In this document: positions 1 through 7,177 of the stretch, piece by piece
Layout of the letters: each line of letters starts with the position of its first letter
Position numbering within the stretch: the first letter of the stretch is position 1
Origin: Clostridia bacterium
GTDB lineage: Bacteria; Bacillota_A; Clostridia; UBA1212; UBA1255
DNA length: 35,707 nt
Direction of reading: 5' to 3'
Assembly (NCBI GenBank): GCA_017522515.1
Contig: JAFWZH010000309.1
Location: 1 to 35,707, forward strand
The notes under the pieces: model-generated
What the model saw: the letters and a program-made list of their open reading frames with translations, nothing else
What the model was told of the DNA's origin: nothing
Database searches by the model: none
Translations under genes and position numbers: made by a program

Positions 1-76
1 CACTGTTACTGCCGCAAGCTGTCATTGTTAAAATTGTTGCTGCTGTCAATACTAAACTTAAAATTCTTTTTTTCAT
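1..76 (-). CDS. Lipoprotein, N-terminal fragment (cut by window edge)
   Basis: Only the first 25 codons are visible. They read as a Lys-rich start, a hydrophobic stretch and a lipobox ending TMTACGSNS, so the mature protein would begin at Cys21 as a diacylglyceryl-modified lipoprotein. The start ATG at 76-74 follows a strong GGAGGAAA ribosome binding site on the minus strand. In low-GC Gram-positives such a gene is often the solute-binding protein of an ABC sugar importer; that is inference from class frequency, since no binding domain is in view. It is divergent from the MATE gene across a 222-nt intergenic region that carries a TGTAAACA/TGTTTACA inverted repeat. Confidence 0.75.
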   Translation of the reverse strand, partial: MKKRILSLVLTAATILTMTACGSNS

Positions 77-110
77 AAAATTTCCTCCAAAATATGTGAA
101 TTATTTACTA

Positions 111-149
111 TGTAAACAGGAAGTTTTTTTGATTCTTAACTTGTTTACA
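111..149. promoter_or_regulatory. Inverted repeat TGTAAACA-N23-TGTTTACA, candidate operator
   Basis: Two perfectly complementary 8-bp arms lie at 111-118 and 142-149, with starts 31 bp apart, about three helical turns. They sit 35 to 73 bp upstream of the lipoprotein start. TGTAAAC-type half sites are common in LacI/GalR-type operators, but those are usually contiguous palindromes, so a looped or paired-dimer site would be needed. No regulator gene is visible nearby. I could not place a convincing -35/-10 pair for the lipoprotein gene. Confidence 0.35.
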
Positions 150-186
150 CTTATAAGGTGCTTTTAAAAAGCAAACGGTTTTATGA

Positions 187-211
187 TTTTAAAAAAATTT
201 TTTTAAAAAAA
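187..211. other. A/T tract block T4-A7-T7-A7 between divergent genes
   Basis: Four successive homopolymer runs (T4 187-190, A7 191-197, T7 198-204, A7 205-211), followed by more A-rich sequence to about 226. Such phased A-tracts bend DNA and can act as UP elements. They lie about 90 nt upstream of the MATE start. A possible -35 (TTGAAA, 231-236) follows, but no good -10 sits at the right distance, so I do not call a promoter. Confidence 0.4.
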
Positions 212-298
212 TATAAAAATAAAATATCCATTGAAAACCGTAATGTTTTATGGCATTCTATTACAGATATTTAATATCTTATTTAGAGGGAAATAATA

Positions 299-1690
299 AT
301 GTCAACAAAAACAAAAGCAGAAATTATGTATGCAACCATGAATCCGTGGCGACTGTTTTTCGTAGTAGCAATGCCGGGAATGGTAAGCATGTTTGCAATG
401 TCAATATATAGCATAATAGAAGGAATTTTTATCGGACAGATACTCGGTGAAGGCGCATTTGCGGCAGTAAATATCGCAATGCCCCTCGTAATGATAAACT
501 TTTCGCTTGCAGACCTCATCGGAGTAGGAGCATCAGCACCCATTTCCGTAGCACTCGGCAAAGAAGACCATAAAACAGCAAACAACATATTCTCATGCTC
601 AGTTATTATGATATTTTGCGTATCAATAATTATGGGAAGTATTATGTTTTTTGCCGCAGTACCGTTGTCACGCCTTATGGGAGCAGACGACGTGCTACTG
701 GAAACATCTGTAAGATATTTACGAACCGCCGCCCTTTGCAGCCCCCTTGCCGCACTCTTCTTTGCAATGGATAATTACTTGCGAATCAGCGGTTTCGTAA
801 AGACAAGTATGATTATAAATATCAGTTGCAACCTCCTGACATTAGGACTTTTATCAATTTTTCTTCTGGGCTTCAAAATGGATGTTGTCGGCTCCGCACT
901 CGCCACATCAATCTCAATGTGCACAAGTTCGTTTGTCGCAATGATACCGTTTGTGAAGAAGAAAACAGTGCTCAAATTCACAAAACCGAAATTCAGTACA
1001 GCAATGGTCAAACAAATTGCAGCTTGCGGATCGCCCGTTTTTCTCAGTAATGTTTCGGGACGTGTTACATCCATACTTATGAACATATCTTTGATGTCGG
1101 TTGGAGCAAAAGCACTTGGTGAAGGTGGAGGCCAAACTGCTGTTGCGGTGTACGCGGTCCTCATGTACGCAAGCGACCTTTGCTGGCCCCTGCTCTACGG
1201 AATTGCAGACTCGCTCGCTCCGGCACTGGGCTATAACTGGGGTGCAAAGAATTACAGCAGAGTAAAAAGTATCGCAAAACGCGCCTATATCGGCACAGCG
1301 ATTGTTGGCTTCGTATCAACATCATTGTTATTTTTCTTGCCCGGAACTATTGCCTCTTGGTTCGTCAAAGCAGAAGATATTAAGCTGCTTGAAATTTCAA
1401 CACATGCAATCAGACTTTTTTGCTTTGCATATCTTTTCCGTTGGATAGCAGTCACCACGCAGAGCTATTTCACAGCAATAGAAAAACCCTTGCAGGCAAC
1501 CATTATGTCAGTTGCGGTAGCATTTGTTTTCCCTGTTGTACTGCTTGGGGCATTTTGGAGCTTCGGACTTGACGGAATTTGGTTCAACTTTGTTGGCGTA
1601 AATGCACTTGCGGCTGCACTTTCCGTATTTCTTTTGGTGCGTTTGATGAAAGAAATAAAGAAAAAAGAATTACTTCAAGAACAACCGTAA
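299..1690 (+). CDS. MATE family multidrug/toxin exporter
   Basis: 463 residues, the usual length of MATE transporters, with about twelve hydrophobic segments in two similar halves. The first segment carries the FVVAMPGMVSMF and YSIIEGIFIGQ signatures. The second half contains the matching PLLYGIADSLAPALGYNWGA region, typical of the NorM/DinF superfamily. These proteins export cationic drugs or metabolites in exchange for Na+ or H+; the substrate cannot be told from sequence. The ATG at 299 is preceded by AGAGGG at a suitable distance. The gene converges on the glycosidase with only 2 nt between stop codons and no terminator hairpin. It stands alone on its strand, so its substrate has no context clue. 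Confidence 0.9.
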   Translation: MSTKTKAEIMYATMNPWRLFFVVAMPGMVSMFAMSIYSIIEGIFIGQILGEGAFAAVNIAMPLVMINFSLADLIGVGASAPISVALGKEDHKTANNIFSCSVIMIFCVSIIMGSIMFFAAVPLSRLMGADDVLLETSVRYLRTAALCSPLAALFFAMDNYLRISGFVKTSMIINISCNLLTLGLLSIFLLGFKMDVVGSALATSISMCTSSFVAMIPFVKKKTVLKFTKPKFSTAMVKQIAACGSPVFLSNVSGRVTSILMNISLMSVGAKALGEGGGQTAVAVYAVLMYASDLCWPLLYGIADSLAPALGYNWGAKNYSRVKSIAKRAYIGTAIVGFVSTSLLFFLPGTIASWFVKAEDIKLLEISTHAIRLFCFAYLFRWIAVTTQSYFTAIEKPLQATIMSVAVAFVFPVVLLGAFWSFGLDGIWFNFVGVNALAAALSVFLLVRLMKEIKKKELLQEQP

Positions 1691-1692
1691 TG

Positions 1693-3504
1693 TCATATCA
1701 AAGGCATTACAGTCATTCGCAATTTTGCGGCGCCATAAGGAACGAGTTTAATATCTTCCTTGCAAGAAACAGCTTCCAACGACTTGGGAGTCTTTGCACA
1801 TACTGTTGTATAGCCCTCCTCAAAGCCCCAGTCGATTTTTTTCATTTTTGCAGTTACAGTGATTGGTGGTTCGTCGGCGGAAAATGGAACTTCTCCCGGC
1901 GTTTTTGACTCTACAGTTAAAGATGCGTCTGCAAAAGCATAATTCCAATCACTTTGAGGAACAAGTTCATAGTCGCAATATGGGAATTTTCTTTCAACAT
2001 CGTTACGAACGTATTCATGCATTATTTTCTCAAACTTAATAGGTAATGAGAATACAAGATTGCCACATTTTACATATTTTAGATTGTATGAATAATCTTC
2101 GAAATGTGGTTTAAGATTAAATGATACTGTTATTTCACGCCTGTCTCCTGCAACAATATTGAATATTAATTCATCTGCCGAAGCTTTTTTCTCGTTAATA
2201 ATGATATTTTCAGCATCTGCCGGAATTCTGATTTCGAACTTGAAATCTTTGTTTGAATCGATAGTATATTTTAATGTATTATCGAAAGGATAATTTGTGT
2301 CAAGTGTGATGTCAAAATCAGAAGTTTTTAATTGACAGGGAACAGGCACAACATTTATTACTCCTTCATCATTGTACATAAAAGAAGACAGAGCAAATTT
2401 TGGCCAGCCCTGATTGAAGTTTGCTGTGCAGCATCCGAAGTTAGGCTCCAGACCAAATAAATGTGACTCAGGACCATTTGTTCTGAAAATCGGTTTGGTG
2501 TCAATAAATTTCTGACATGCAATCTGATTATTCATCTGAACGTATTGATGCGTCCACATATCGTCGCTGATTGTTGCAGGCAAAGCATTAAACGCCAATA
2601 TTTCAAGTCTTTCAGCCCATTTTGAATCGCCTGTGTACGCAAAGAGCAATTCATAAGCATACATTTGTTCCACAACAGCGCATAATTCAGTGCCCTGAAT
2701 AGGGGATATACCGGAAAGACATTCGTCACCTGTGAATATCTCAACAACAGTACCGTTATATTGCTTTAAAACACCTCTGAGTTTTTCTGCAATATCTTTG
2801 TATTCCGTATCAAGAAGCTCGCAGCTAACAGCCTCGTATTTTAACATCATAGCAATGTTTACGATATGTGTGTAGAAAGCCCATTCGTTTCTTGGTGTGT
2901 CCCAATATACTGCACATGCTTCGTAGTCGCTGCCTTGTTTTTTGATTATCTTAGCAAGATCTTTGAGCCAATCTTCTTTACATCTCTCGTATGTAAAGTT
3001 AATTGCAATGAAGAACTCAAACCATCTGTACTCTGCCCAACCGAAGAGCTTTATCTGTTCTGTGCTGATAAGTTCATAATAGTTTTTTAATGTTCTGTAA
3101 ATTACATCAGGGATTTTTTCATCCTTTGAGCACTCGTAATATACAGTCAGAACTTTAGTCATTAAAAATACGGCCCATGCATCGTAATTAGCTCTGTTTT
3201 CTTTAGAACAGGGACAAAGCCAACCGTCATCATTTTGCTTACTTACAATAGCATCGATATATTTCTTTGCTCTTGCAATCATATCCTTGTCCTCAAGAAA
3301 ATATGCAAGAGGAATAAACCCATCGAGCCAGTAAGGTACCCGCTCCCAACCATCTTTTGTGCCGCCTATCCAGGAACTGTCTCTTATATCCGGCCAAACT
3401 TTGTCAAGATTTCCGCTAAGGCCTTTTGCTTGTATGCGTAGCTGCTTATAAAGCCAGCCTTTTGGTTTTATTTCATTAGTTGTAAACATATTCCACTTTT
3501 TCAT
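1693..3504 (-). CDS. GH127-superfamily (DUF1680) beta-L-arabinofuranosidase-like glycoside hydrolase
   Basis: 603 residues from the chosen start. The N-terminal catalytic (alpha/alpha) barrel carries the family hallmark GWERVPYWLDGFIPLAY (residues 52-68). GTELCAVVEQ gives Glu273 and Cys275, and FGCCTANFNQGWPKF gives Cys358-Cys359. These correspond to the Glu and three Cys that bind zinc and provide the cysteine nucleophile in the characterised family member HypBA1. The C-terminal part is beta-rich. The likely role is removal of beta-L-arabinofuranose or related sugars from plant glycans. There is no signal peptide, so it is probably cytoplasmic and acts on imported oligosaccharides. The start is ATG 3504, with AAAGAGAG about 10 nt upstream. 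A longer TTG-initiated frame to 3567 is rejected because its first codon is part of the promoter -35 element. Confidence 0.85.
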   Translation of the reverse strand: MKKWNMFTTNEIKPKGWLYKQLRIQAKGLSGNLDKVWPDIRDSSWIGGTKDGWERVPYWLDGFIPLAYFLEDKDMIARAKKYIDAIVSKQNDDGWLCPCSKENRANYDAWAVFLMTKVLTVYYECSKDEKIPDVIYRTLKNYYELISTEQIKLFGWAEYRWFEFFIAINFTYERCKEDWLKDLAKIIKKQGSDYEACAVYWDTPRNEWAFYTHIVNIAMMLKYEAVSCELLDTEYKDIAEKLRGVLKQYNGTVVEIFTGDECLSGISPIQGTELCAVVEQMYAYELLFAYTGDSKWAERLEILAFNALPATISDDMWTHQYVQMNNQIACQKFIDTKPIFRTNGPESHLFGLEPNFGCCTANFNQGWPKFALSSFMYNDEGVINVVPVPCQLKTSDFDITLDTNYPFDNTLKYTIDSNKDFKFEIRIPADAENIIINEKKASADELIFNIVAGDRREITVSFNLKPHFEDYSYNLKYVKCGNLVFSLPIKFEKIMHEYVRNDVERKFPYCDYELVPQSDWNYAFADASLTVESKTPGEVPFSADEPPITVTAKMKKIDWGFEEGYTTVCAKTPKSLEAVSCKEDIKLVPYGAAKLRMTVMPLI

Positions 3505-3538
3505 AAAATAAAAACTCTCTTTCGCTTTTGTTTTTTTT

Positions 3539-3567
3539 ATTATATCCTTAGGTGTTTTTTGCGTCAA
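3539..3567 (-). promoter_or_regulatory. Sigma-A-type promoter of the GH127-like gene
   Basis: On the minus strand, TTGACG (3567-3562), a 17-nt spacer and a perfect TATAAT (3544-3539). Transcription would begin near 3532, giving a leader of about 28 nt before ATG 3504. This is one of the best consensus matches in the window. Confidence 0.85.
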
Positions 3568-3624
3568 GGAAACAAACGAATGCTGTAGAGCAAAAAATTG
3601 ATGTGTATGATGCTTGTTAAAAAC

Positions 3625-3653
3625 TTTACATAGTTTGCATTACTTATTTTAAT
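3625..3653 (+). promoter_or_regulatory. Possible promoter of the DUF2339 gene
   Basis: TTTACA (3625-3630), a 17-nt spacer and TTTAAT (3648-3653), about 45 nt upstream of the ATG at 3698. The match is reasonable but the region is very AT-rich, so chance matches are likely. Confidence 0.4.
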
Positions 3654-3697
3654 GTGGTATCTTATAGCTAATTTGATAATTAAAAAAAGGTGATTAT

Positions 3698-5809
3698 ATG
3701 GAATATATTATTTCTATTGCAGCTTTGGTAATTGCAATAATTGCACAAACGAGAATAAACAGTTTAATAGAGGAAAATAAAAAGTTGCGACACGCACTTG
3801 AAACATTGCTGATGAATAGGCAACCACCGGCAAATAATACGGTGCAGTACCAGCCGATTCCGCAACCGATTCCGCAACCGAGACCGCAGCCGAGACCGCA
3901 GCCGATTCCACAGCCAAGACCGCAGCAGACTGCTGAAACAATAAAACCGGAAACGCAAAAAAACATGGAGAGTGTTTTTGGTAAGAATGTTATAGGTATA
4001 ATTGCCGCTGTTTTGATGTTTATCGGCGTGTTTGCGTTTGGAACGCTCATTTTGGAATCATTAACAGATGTTTTCATTGTTGTGGGTATGTTTTTGTTCT
4101 CATGCATCGTGCTTGCTGTTGGATTGATACTTAATAAAAAGAGAAAAACAATCCTTTCTGAAATTATCACCGGCTGTGGCTTTGGAATGATATACATATC
4201 CATCTTTATCACACATCTGTACTACGGAATGATTAACGATATTACCACATTCGCCTTAATATTTGTTTGGACAGTAGCTGTTGTACTTTTGTCAAGGAAA
4301 TTTTCTATGCCGGCATTATCGTATCTTGCATTGTTAGGATGTGTTATCTCATCTATACTTGCACAAGTTTTTGTCGTTGAACGACAAATGTTTATTGAGA
4401 TAACAGTATATCAATTTTTAACATTTTTGCTCCTTATTATTGCCAATAAAGAAAAAGATATTTTATTTAAAGTTGCGTCATATTGTTCTATTACTCTAAA
4501 TATTATTCTCAGTGTAATTATTTCTGTGTACGCAACAGACAAATCACAATATAATTGGTTATGGGTGTGTTTTGTTCTTTGTTTATACAATATTGCAATC
4601 GGAATACTTTCATATCGCAGCAAAAAAGGCGATTTCACAGCCAATACTATTTTGACAATTTTTACACATATTGTCAGTGTAATAATAACCGGTATAATTC
4701 CGTTAAGTATTTTTGTTTATGATGTTTGGGAATTAAAATATGAAATTCCTCAGATGTGGAGCTCAATAATTTCTCTTGCCGGCGTTGTAATTATATTATC
4801 TTTGTCATATGCGTTACAGCATTTTTGTATTAAAGACAACCGTAAAAGGGTTTGCCTTTTTATCGCAACGGAATTATTACTTGCTTTTTACATTCTCATA
4901 AGGCCTATTGAACTTTCTTTTGGAGGGAAGCTCGCATTTTTAGTATTTATTCCAATTATAAATATTGTGTTAAGCAAGTTCCAAAGCAATAACGGAATAA
5001 AAGCAGCGTTATTCTGGAGTGGCTTTGCTTTCTTGCTGTTAGATTCTGTCTCATCATTGTTTTTCTTGGGCGATTTTGGTTGGGCAGGCGTCGTGTATTC
5101 CGTAGCCGTGATTGCACTTTCCTGCTTCTATATGTATGAAAGGTACGGAAAGTTGCTGTCTTTCCCGTTTATGCAATGCGCACTGATTAACATACATTTA
5201 TTATATACATTGATAAATGTGTTTGATAATTGGACTATAGCGATGATTATCATTGTGTTACTTAATATGGCTTTGTCCGTTCTGACAGATATATTTGCAT
5301 CTCAACCGAAGGTTTCTGCAATCTTGACAGAGTGTGCTGAGTCACTGTTGGCTTTTATAACATTCTTGTTTATTATTGATTCAAAGGAGAAATTTGCAAC
5401 AGGTTGCTTTATACTTTCTGTTTTGCTTATACCGTTTGTATTGATACATTTAAAGAATGTTATAAAATCAAAAAATGCCTTTATGAGTGTGTTTTATGGC
5501 ATAAAGTTTACTTTTTTCACGTTTGGAACGATTTATCTATTTACAGATATTTCAGATCAGCAATTTATAATAAGCGTTGTCTTGATGCTTCTCGCAAGCG
5601 CGTGTATTGTGTTTGGATTTTGGAAGGAACTTAAAGCTACGCGTATATACGGTTTGGTTTTGATTTTATCCGGTGTGTGTAAAATGGTTACTTTGGATGT
5701 ATGGAATCAAGAATCAATAATTCGCGTTTTGTCTCTTATCGGAGGCGCGTTGATTTGTTTTGGCATCAGCGCAGCGTATACGAAATTTGAATCGCGGCAG
5801 TCCAAGTGA
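3698..5809 (+). CDS. DUF2339 family multi-pass membrane protein
   Basis: 703 residues, highly hydrophobic, with roughly twenty predicted membrane segments after about residue 95. The first 25 residues form one hydrophobic segment, followed by a short charged, coiled-coil-like stretch (RINSLIEENKKLRHALETLL). Residues 52-75 are a Pro-Gln-Ile/Arg repeat, and then comes the conserved entry motif VFGKNVIGIIAAVLMFIGVFAFG. This order (helix, proline-rich linker, many membrane helices) is that of DUF2339 proteins, whose function is unknown. The start ATG has AAAGGTGAT upstream. The stop is 17 nt before the ATG of the next gene, so the two are probably co-transcribed. No catalytic residues can be named. 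Confidence 0.8.
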   Translation: MEYIISIAALVIAIIAQTRINSLIEENKKLRHALETLLMNRQPPANNTVQYQPIPQPIPQPRPQPRPQPIPQPRPQQTAETIKPETQKNMESVFGKNVIGIIAAVLMFIGVFAFGTLILESLTDVFIVVGMFLFSCIVLAVGLILNKKRKTILSEIITGCGFGMIYISIFITHLYYGMINDITTFALIFVWTVAVVLLSRKFSMPALSYLALLGCVISSILAQVFVVERQMFIEITVYQFLTFLLLIIANKEKDILFKVASYCSITLNIILSVIISVYATDKSQYNWLWVCFVLCLYNIAIGILSYRSKKGDFTANTILTIFTHIVSVIITGIIPLSIFVYDVWELKYEIPQMWSSIISLAGVVIILSLSYALQHFCIKDNRKRVCLFIATELLLAFYILIRPIELSFGGKLAFLVFIPIINIVLSKFQSNNGIKAALFWSGFAFLLLDSVSSLFFLGDFGWAGVVYSVAVIALSCFYMYERYGKLLSFPFMQCALINIHLLYTLINVFDNWTIAMIIIVLLNMALSVLTDIFASQPKVSAILTECAESLLAFITFLFIIDSKEKFATGCFILSVLLIPFVLIHLKNVIKSKNAFMSVFYGIKFTFFTFGTIYLFTDISDQQFIISVVLMLLASACIVFGFWKELKATRIYGLVLILSGVCKMVTLDVWNQESIIRVLSLIGGALICFGISAAYTKFESRQSK
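3851..3922 (+). repeat. Six 12-bp units encoding Gln-Pro-(Ile/Arg)-Pro
   Basis: Six in-frame 12-nt units of the form CA(A/G)-CC(G/A)-(ATT/AGA)-CC(G/A) lie inside the DUF2339 gene and encode residues 52-75. The third codon of each unit alternates between Ile and Arg. Unit number could change by replication slippage without shifting frame, altering the length of the linker between the N-terminal helix and the membrane domain. Confidence 0.9.
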
Positions 5810-5826
5810 AAATTAGGGGGAATAGT

Positions 5827-6153
5827 ATGGCTAAATTAGAAAAAAGGTTATTTGGTAATTTTGATCAATGGATAGGTAAAATTGAGGAAGGCATATTAAA
5901 CGGAAGTAAATCTGCTTCACTTGAAGAATACAGCGATTTTAAAAGCGGAGAAGCACGTTGCAGTGTTCGTGTATTTGAAAGGTACAGTTATACCGGAAGC
6001 AACCGTGTGAGTTTAAGTGTAACTCTTTTTCAAAACGGTGATGAGCCGATTTATTTATCTGCAATTACAACCGGCGGAAGTCAGGCGGTTTTCTTTAAGA
6101 TAAATACTTTAGGCGAGGAGGCTTTTCTCGACAAATTGAGAGAACTTTTATAA
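5827..6153 (+). CDS. Small DUF6054-like protein
   Basis: 108 residues, soluble, alpha/beta in character, with conserved-looking stretches RCSVRVFERYSYTGSNRVSL and AITTGGSQAVFFKINTLGEE that I associate with the DUF6054 family. The function is unknown and no catalytic motif is evident. The start is ATG 5827, 6 nt after TAGGGGG. A GTG at 5806 inside the end of the upstream gene would add seven residues but has no ribosome binding site of its own. The gene lies directly downstream of the DUF2339 gene and probably shares its transcript. The family name is from memory of the motif and should be confirmed. Confidence 0.7.
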   Translation: MAKLEKRLFGNFDQWIGKIEEGILNGSKSASLEEYSDFKSGEARCSVRVFERYSYTGSNRVSLSVTLFQNGDEPIYLSAITTGGSQAVFFKINTLGEEAFLDKLRELL

Positions 6154-6183
6154 TTTTATGGCAGTAATAGCATAAAATATTTA

Positions 6184-6212
6184 TAGACAACAAAAGTTGT
6201 GTGTGATATAAT
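6184..6212 (+). promoter_or_regulatory. Promoter of tRNA-Thr with extended -10
   Basis: TAGACA (6184-6189), a 17-nt spacer and a perfect TATAAT (6207-6212) directly preceded by TGA, which makes an extended -10 (TGN-TATAAT). Transcription would begin near 6219, leaving a 5' leader of about 57 nt to be trimmed before the tRNA. Confidence 0.85.
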
Positions 6213-6275
6213 CCATCTACTTCGTTTGAGTTGCAAAGTGCAATGAAGAAGCATAAAATTTAAGCTAAGTGTTAT

Positions 6276-6350
6276 GCCAATGTGGCTCAGGGGTAGAGCA
6301 ATTCACTCGTAATGAATAGGCCGTGGGTTCGATTCCCACCATTGGCTCCA
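6276..6350 (+). tRNA. tRNA-Thr (anticodon CGT), CCA encoded
   Basis: A full cloverleaf can be drawn in 75 nt. The acceptor stem is GCCAATG/CATTGGC, the D stem GCTC/GAGC and the anticodon stem ATTCA/TGAAT. The loop is CTCGTAA (anticodon CGT at 6308-6310, reading ACG), the variable loop has 5 nt, and the T stem is GTGGG/CCCAC around TTCGATT. The 3' CCA is encoded. It is a solitary tRNA gene with its own promoter and terminator. Confidence 0.95.
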
Positions 6351-6358
6351 AGTAAAGA

Positions 6359-6386
6359 GACATCGTAGAAATACGGTGTCTTTTTT
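6359..6386 (+). terminator. Intrinsic terminator after tRNA-Thr
   Basis: GACATCGTA (6359-6367) pairs over 9 bp, including one G-U pair, with TACGGTGTC (6372-6380) around a GAAA tetraloop, followed by six T. It starts 9 nt after the encoded CCA. Confidence 0.9.
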
Positions 6387-6421
6387 GTATCAAAACCTAT
6401 AGCTAATTTATATAAAAGCAC

Positions 6422-6466
6422 AAAAAATAATCGCCCAACACGCAATTAAACGGACGATTATTTTTT
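6422..6466. terminator. Bidirectional terminator between tRNA-Thr and the XRE gene
   Basis: AAAAAATAATCG (6422-6433) pairs perfectly over 12 bp with CGATTATTTTTT (6455-6466) around a 21-nt loop. The arm ends supply a T6 run on both strands, so it can end the minus-strand XRE transcript as well as any read-through from the tRNA unit. The stem is AT-rich, so its strength is moderate. Confidence 0.65.
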
Positions 6467-6542
6467 AATCTAATGTTTTGGAGCGTAACCGTCTATCGGT
6501 TTGCCCTTTGTATTATTATATCACAGCTATAACCCTTCTTTG

Positions 6543-7058
6543 TCAATGAGTTTGGGAAAAAGATTGTAAATGCTTTTCTACATAGTGATTCATATTATTT
6601 TTTAAGAGCGAATATATTAATGCTGTAAACATACCGCATATAAAGCCGCTTACACCTACACCAACATCATAATATTTAAGCATAATAATTAAAGCACACC
6701 AGAGTATTATACCCAATATAATACTGTAGAAGTTTTTCTTTAACCACGTCTTTTTGAGAGACGTTATTCTCTCCTTCAAATTAATATTGCTATTTTCTAA
6801 AGCACAAAGCAAATTCTTGTCAGCTTCGGTTTTGAATGTTTCATTAGGAATCTTTTTGCAGCTGAATAATTCATTAATACTAATATTTAAATTAGAACAC
6901 AAATCAGGCAGAACAGAATAGTCGGGCATCGTTTTGCCATTTTCCCATCTCGAAATTGATTTGCTGCTAACACCTAATTTTTCTGCTAATTGTTCTTGTG
7001 TCAGTTTGTTTTCTTTTCTGCACTCTGCAATAAAACTCCCGAATTTTGTTTGATCCAT
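6543..7058 (-). CDS. XRE-family helix-turn-helix regulator with C-terminal membrane anchor
   Basis: 171 residues. Residues 7-62 form a Cro/CI-type helix-turn-helix, with LTQEQLAEKLGVSSKSISRW spanning the helix pair and the usual ENGKTMPD following. A linker of about 45 residues leads to two hydrophobic segments near residues 112-150 (YSIILGIILWCALIIML and the following GVSGFICGMFTALIYSLL), suggesting a membrane-tethered regulator. This architecture is common in Clostridia, and targets are often neighbouring genes. The ATG at 7058 has AGGAGATGA upstream. The gene is divergent from the esterase, so it may control that promoter as well as its own; this is inference. Confidence 0.88.
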   Translation of the reverse strand: MDQTKFGSFIAECRKENKLTQEQLAEKLGVSSKSISRWENGKTMPDYSVLPDLCSNLNISINELFSCKKIPNETFKTEADKNLLCALENSNINLKERITSLKKTWLKKNFYSIILGIILWCALIIMLKYYDVGVGVSGFICGMFTALIYSLLKNNMNHYVEKHLQSFSQTH

Positions 7059-7091
7059 TAAATCATCTCCTCATAGGATCAAATATATCAT

Positions 7092-7100
7092 ATTATAACA
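7092..7100 (-). promoter_or_regulatory. Extended -10 promoter of the XRE gene
   Basis: On the minus strand, TGT followed directly by a perfect TATAAT (7097-7092), about 35 nt upstream of the ATG. No good -35 is present at 16-18 nt, which is typical of extended -10 promoters. Confidence 0.6.
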
Positions 7101-7128
7101 AAAACGAACAGGACACAAAGTGAGAATA

Positions 7129-7157
7129 TTGCACAGTAAATATAAATATGTTAAAAT
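7129..7157 (+). promoter_or_regulatory. Possible promoter of the esterase gene
   Basis: TTGCAC (7129-7134), a 17-nt spacer and TAAAAT (7152-7157). The -35 is weak (3 of 6) and the -10 good (5 of 6). If correct, an ATG at 7148 falls inside the promoter and cannot be the start, which supports ATG 7178. Confidence 0.5.
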
Positions 7158-7177
7158 TTCTCCCTGAGAGGTTGAAT

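Noticed and set aside
3505..3567. N-terminal extension of the GH127-like protein from a TTG codon at 3567
   Set aside because: The TTG is the first half of a TTGACG-17-TATAAT promoter, and ATG 3504 has its own ribosome binding site.
3694..4212. Minus-strand frame with repeated Gly-Cys-Gly/Leu/Ile pattern
   Set aside because: It is the antisense reading of the 12-bp repeat in the DUF2339 gene.
6153..6178. Hairpin ATTTTATG/CATAAAAT after the DUF6054-like gene as a terminator
   Set aside because: The stem is 8 bp, mostly A-T, with a 10-nt loop and no following T-run, so it is too weak to call.
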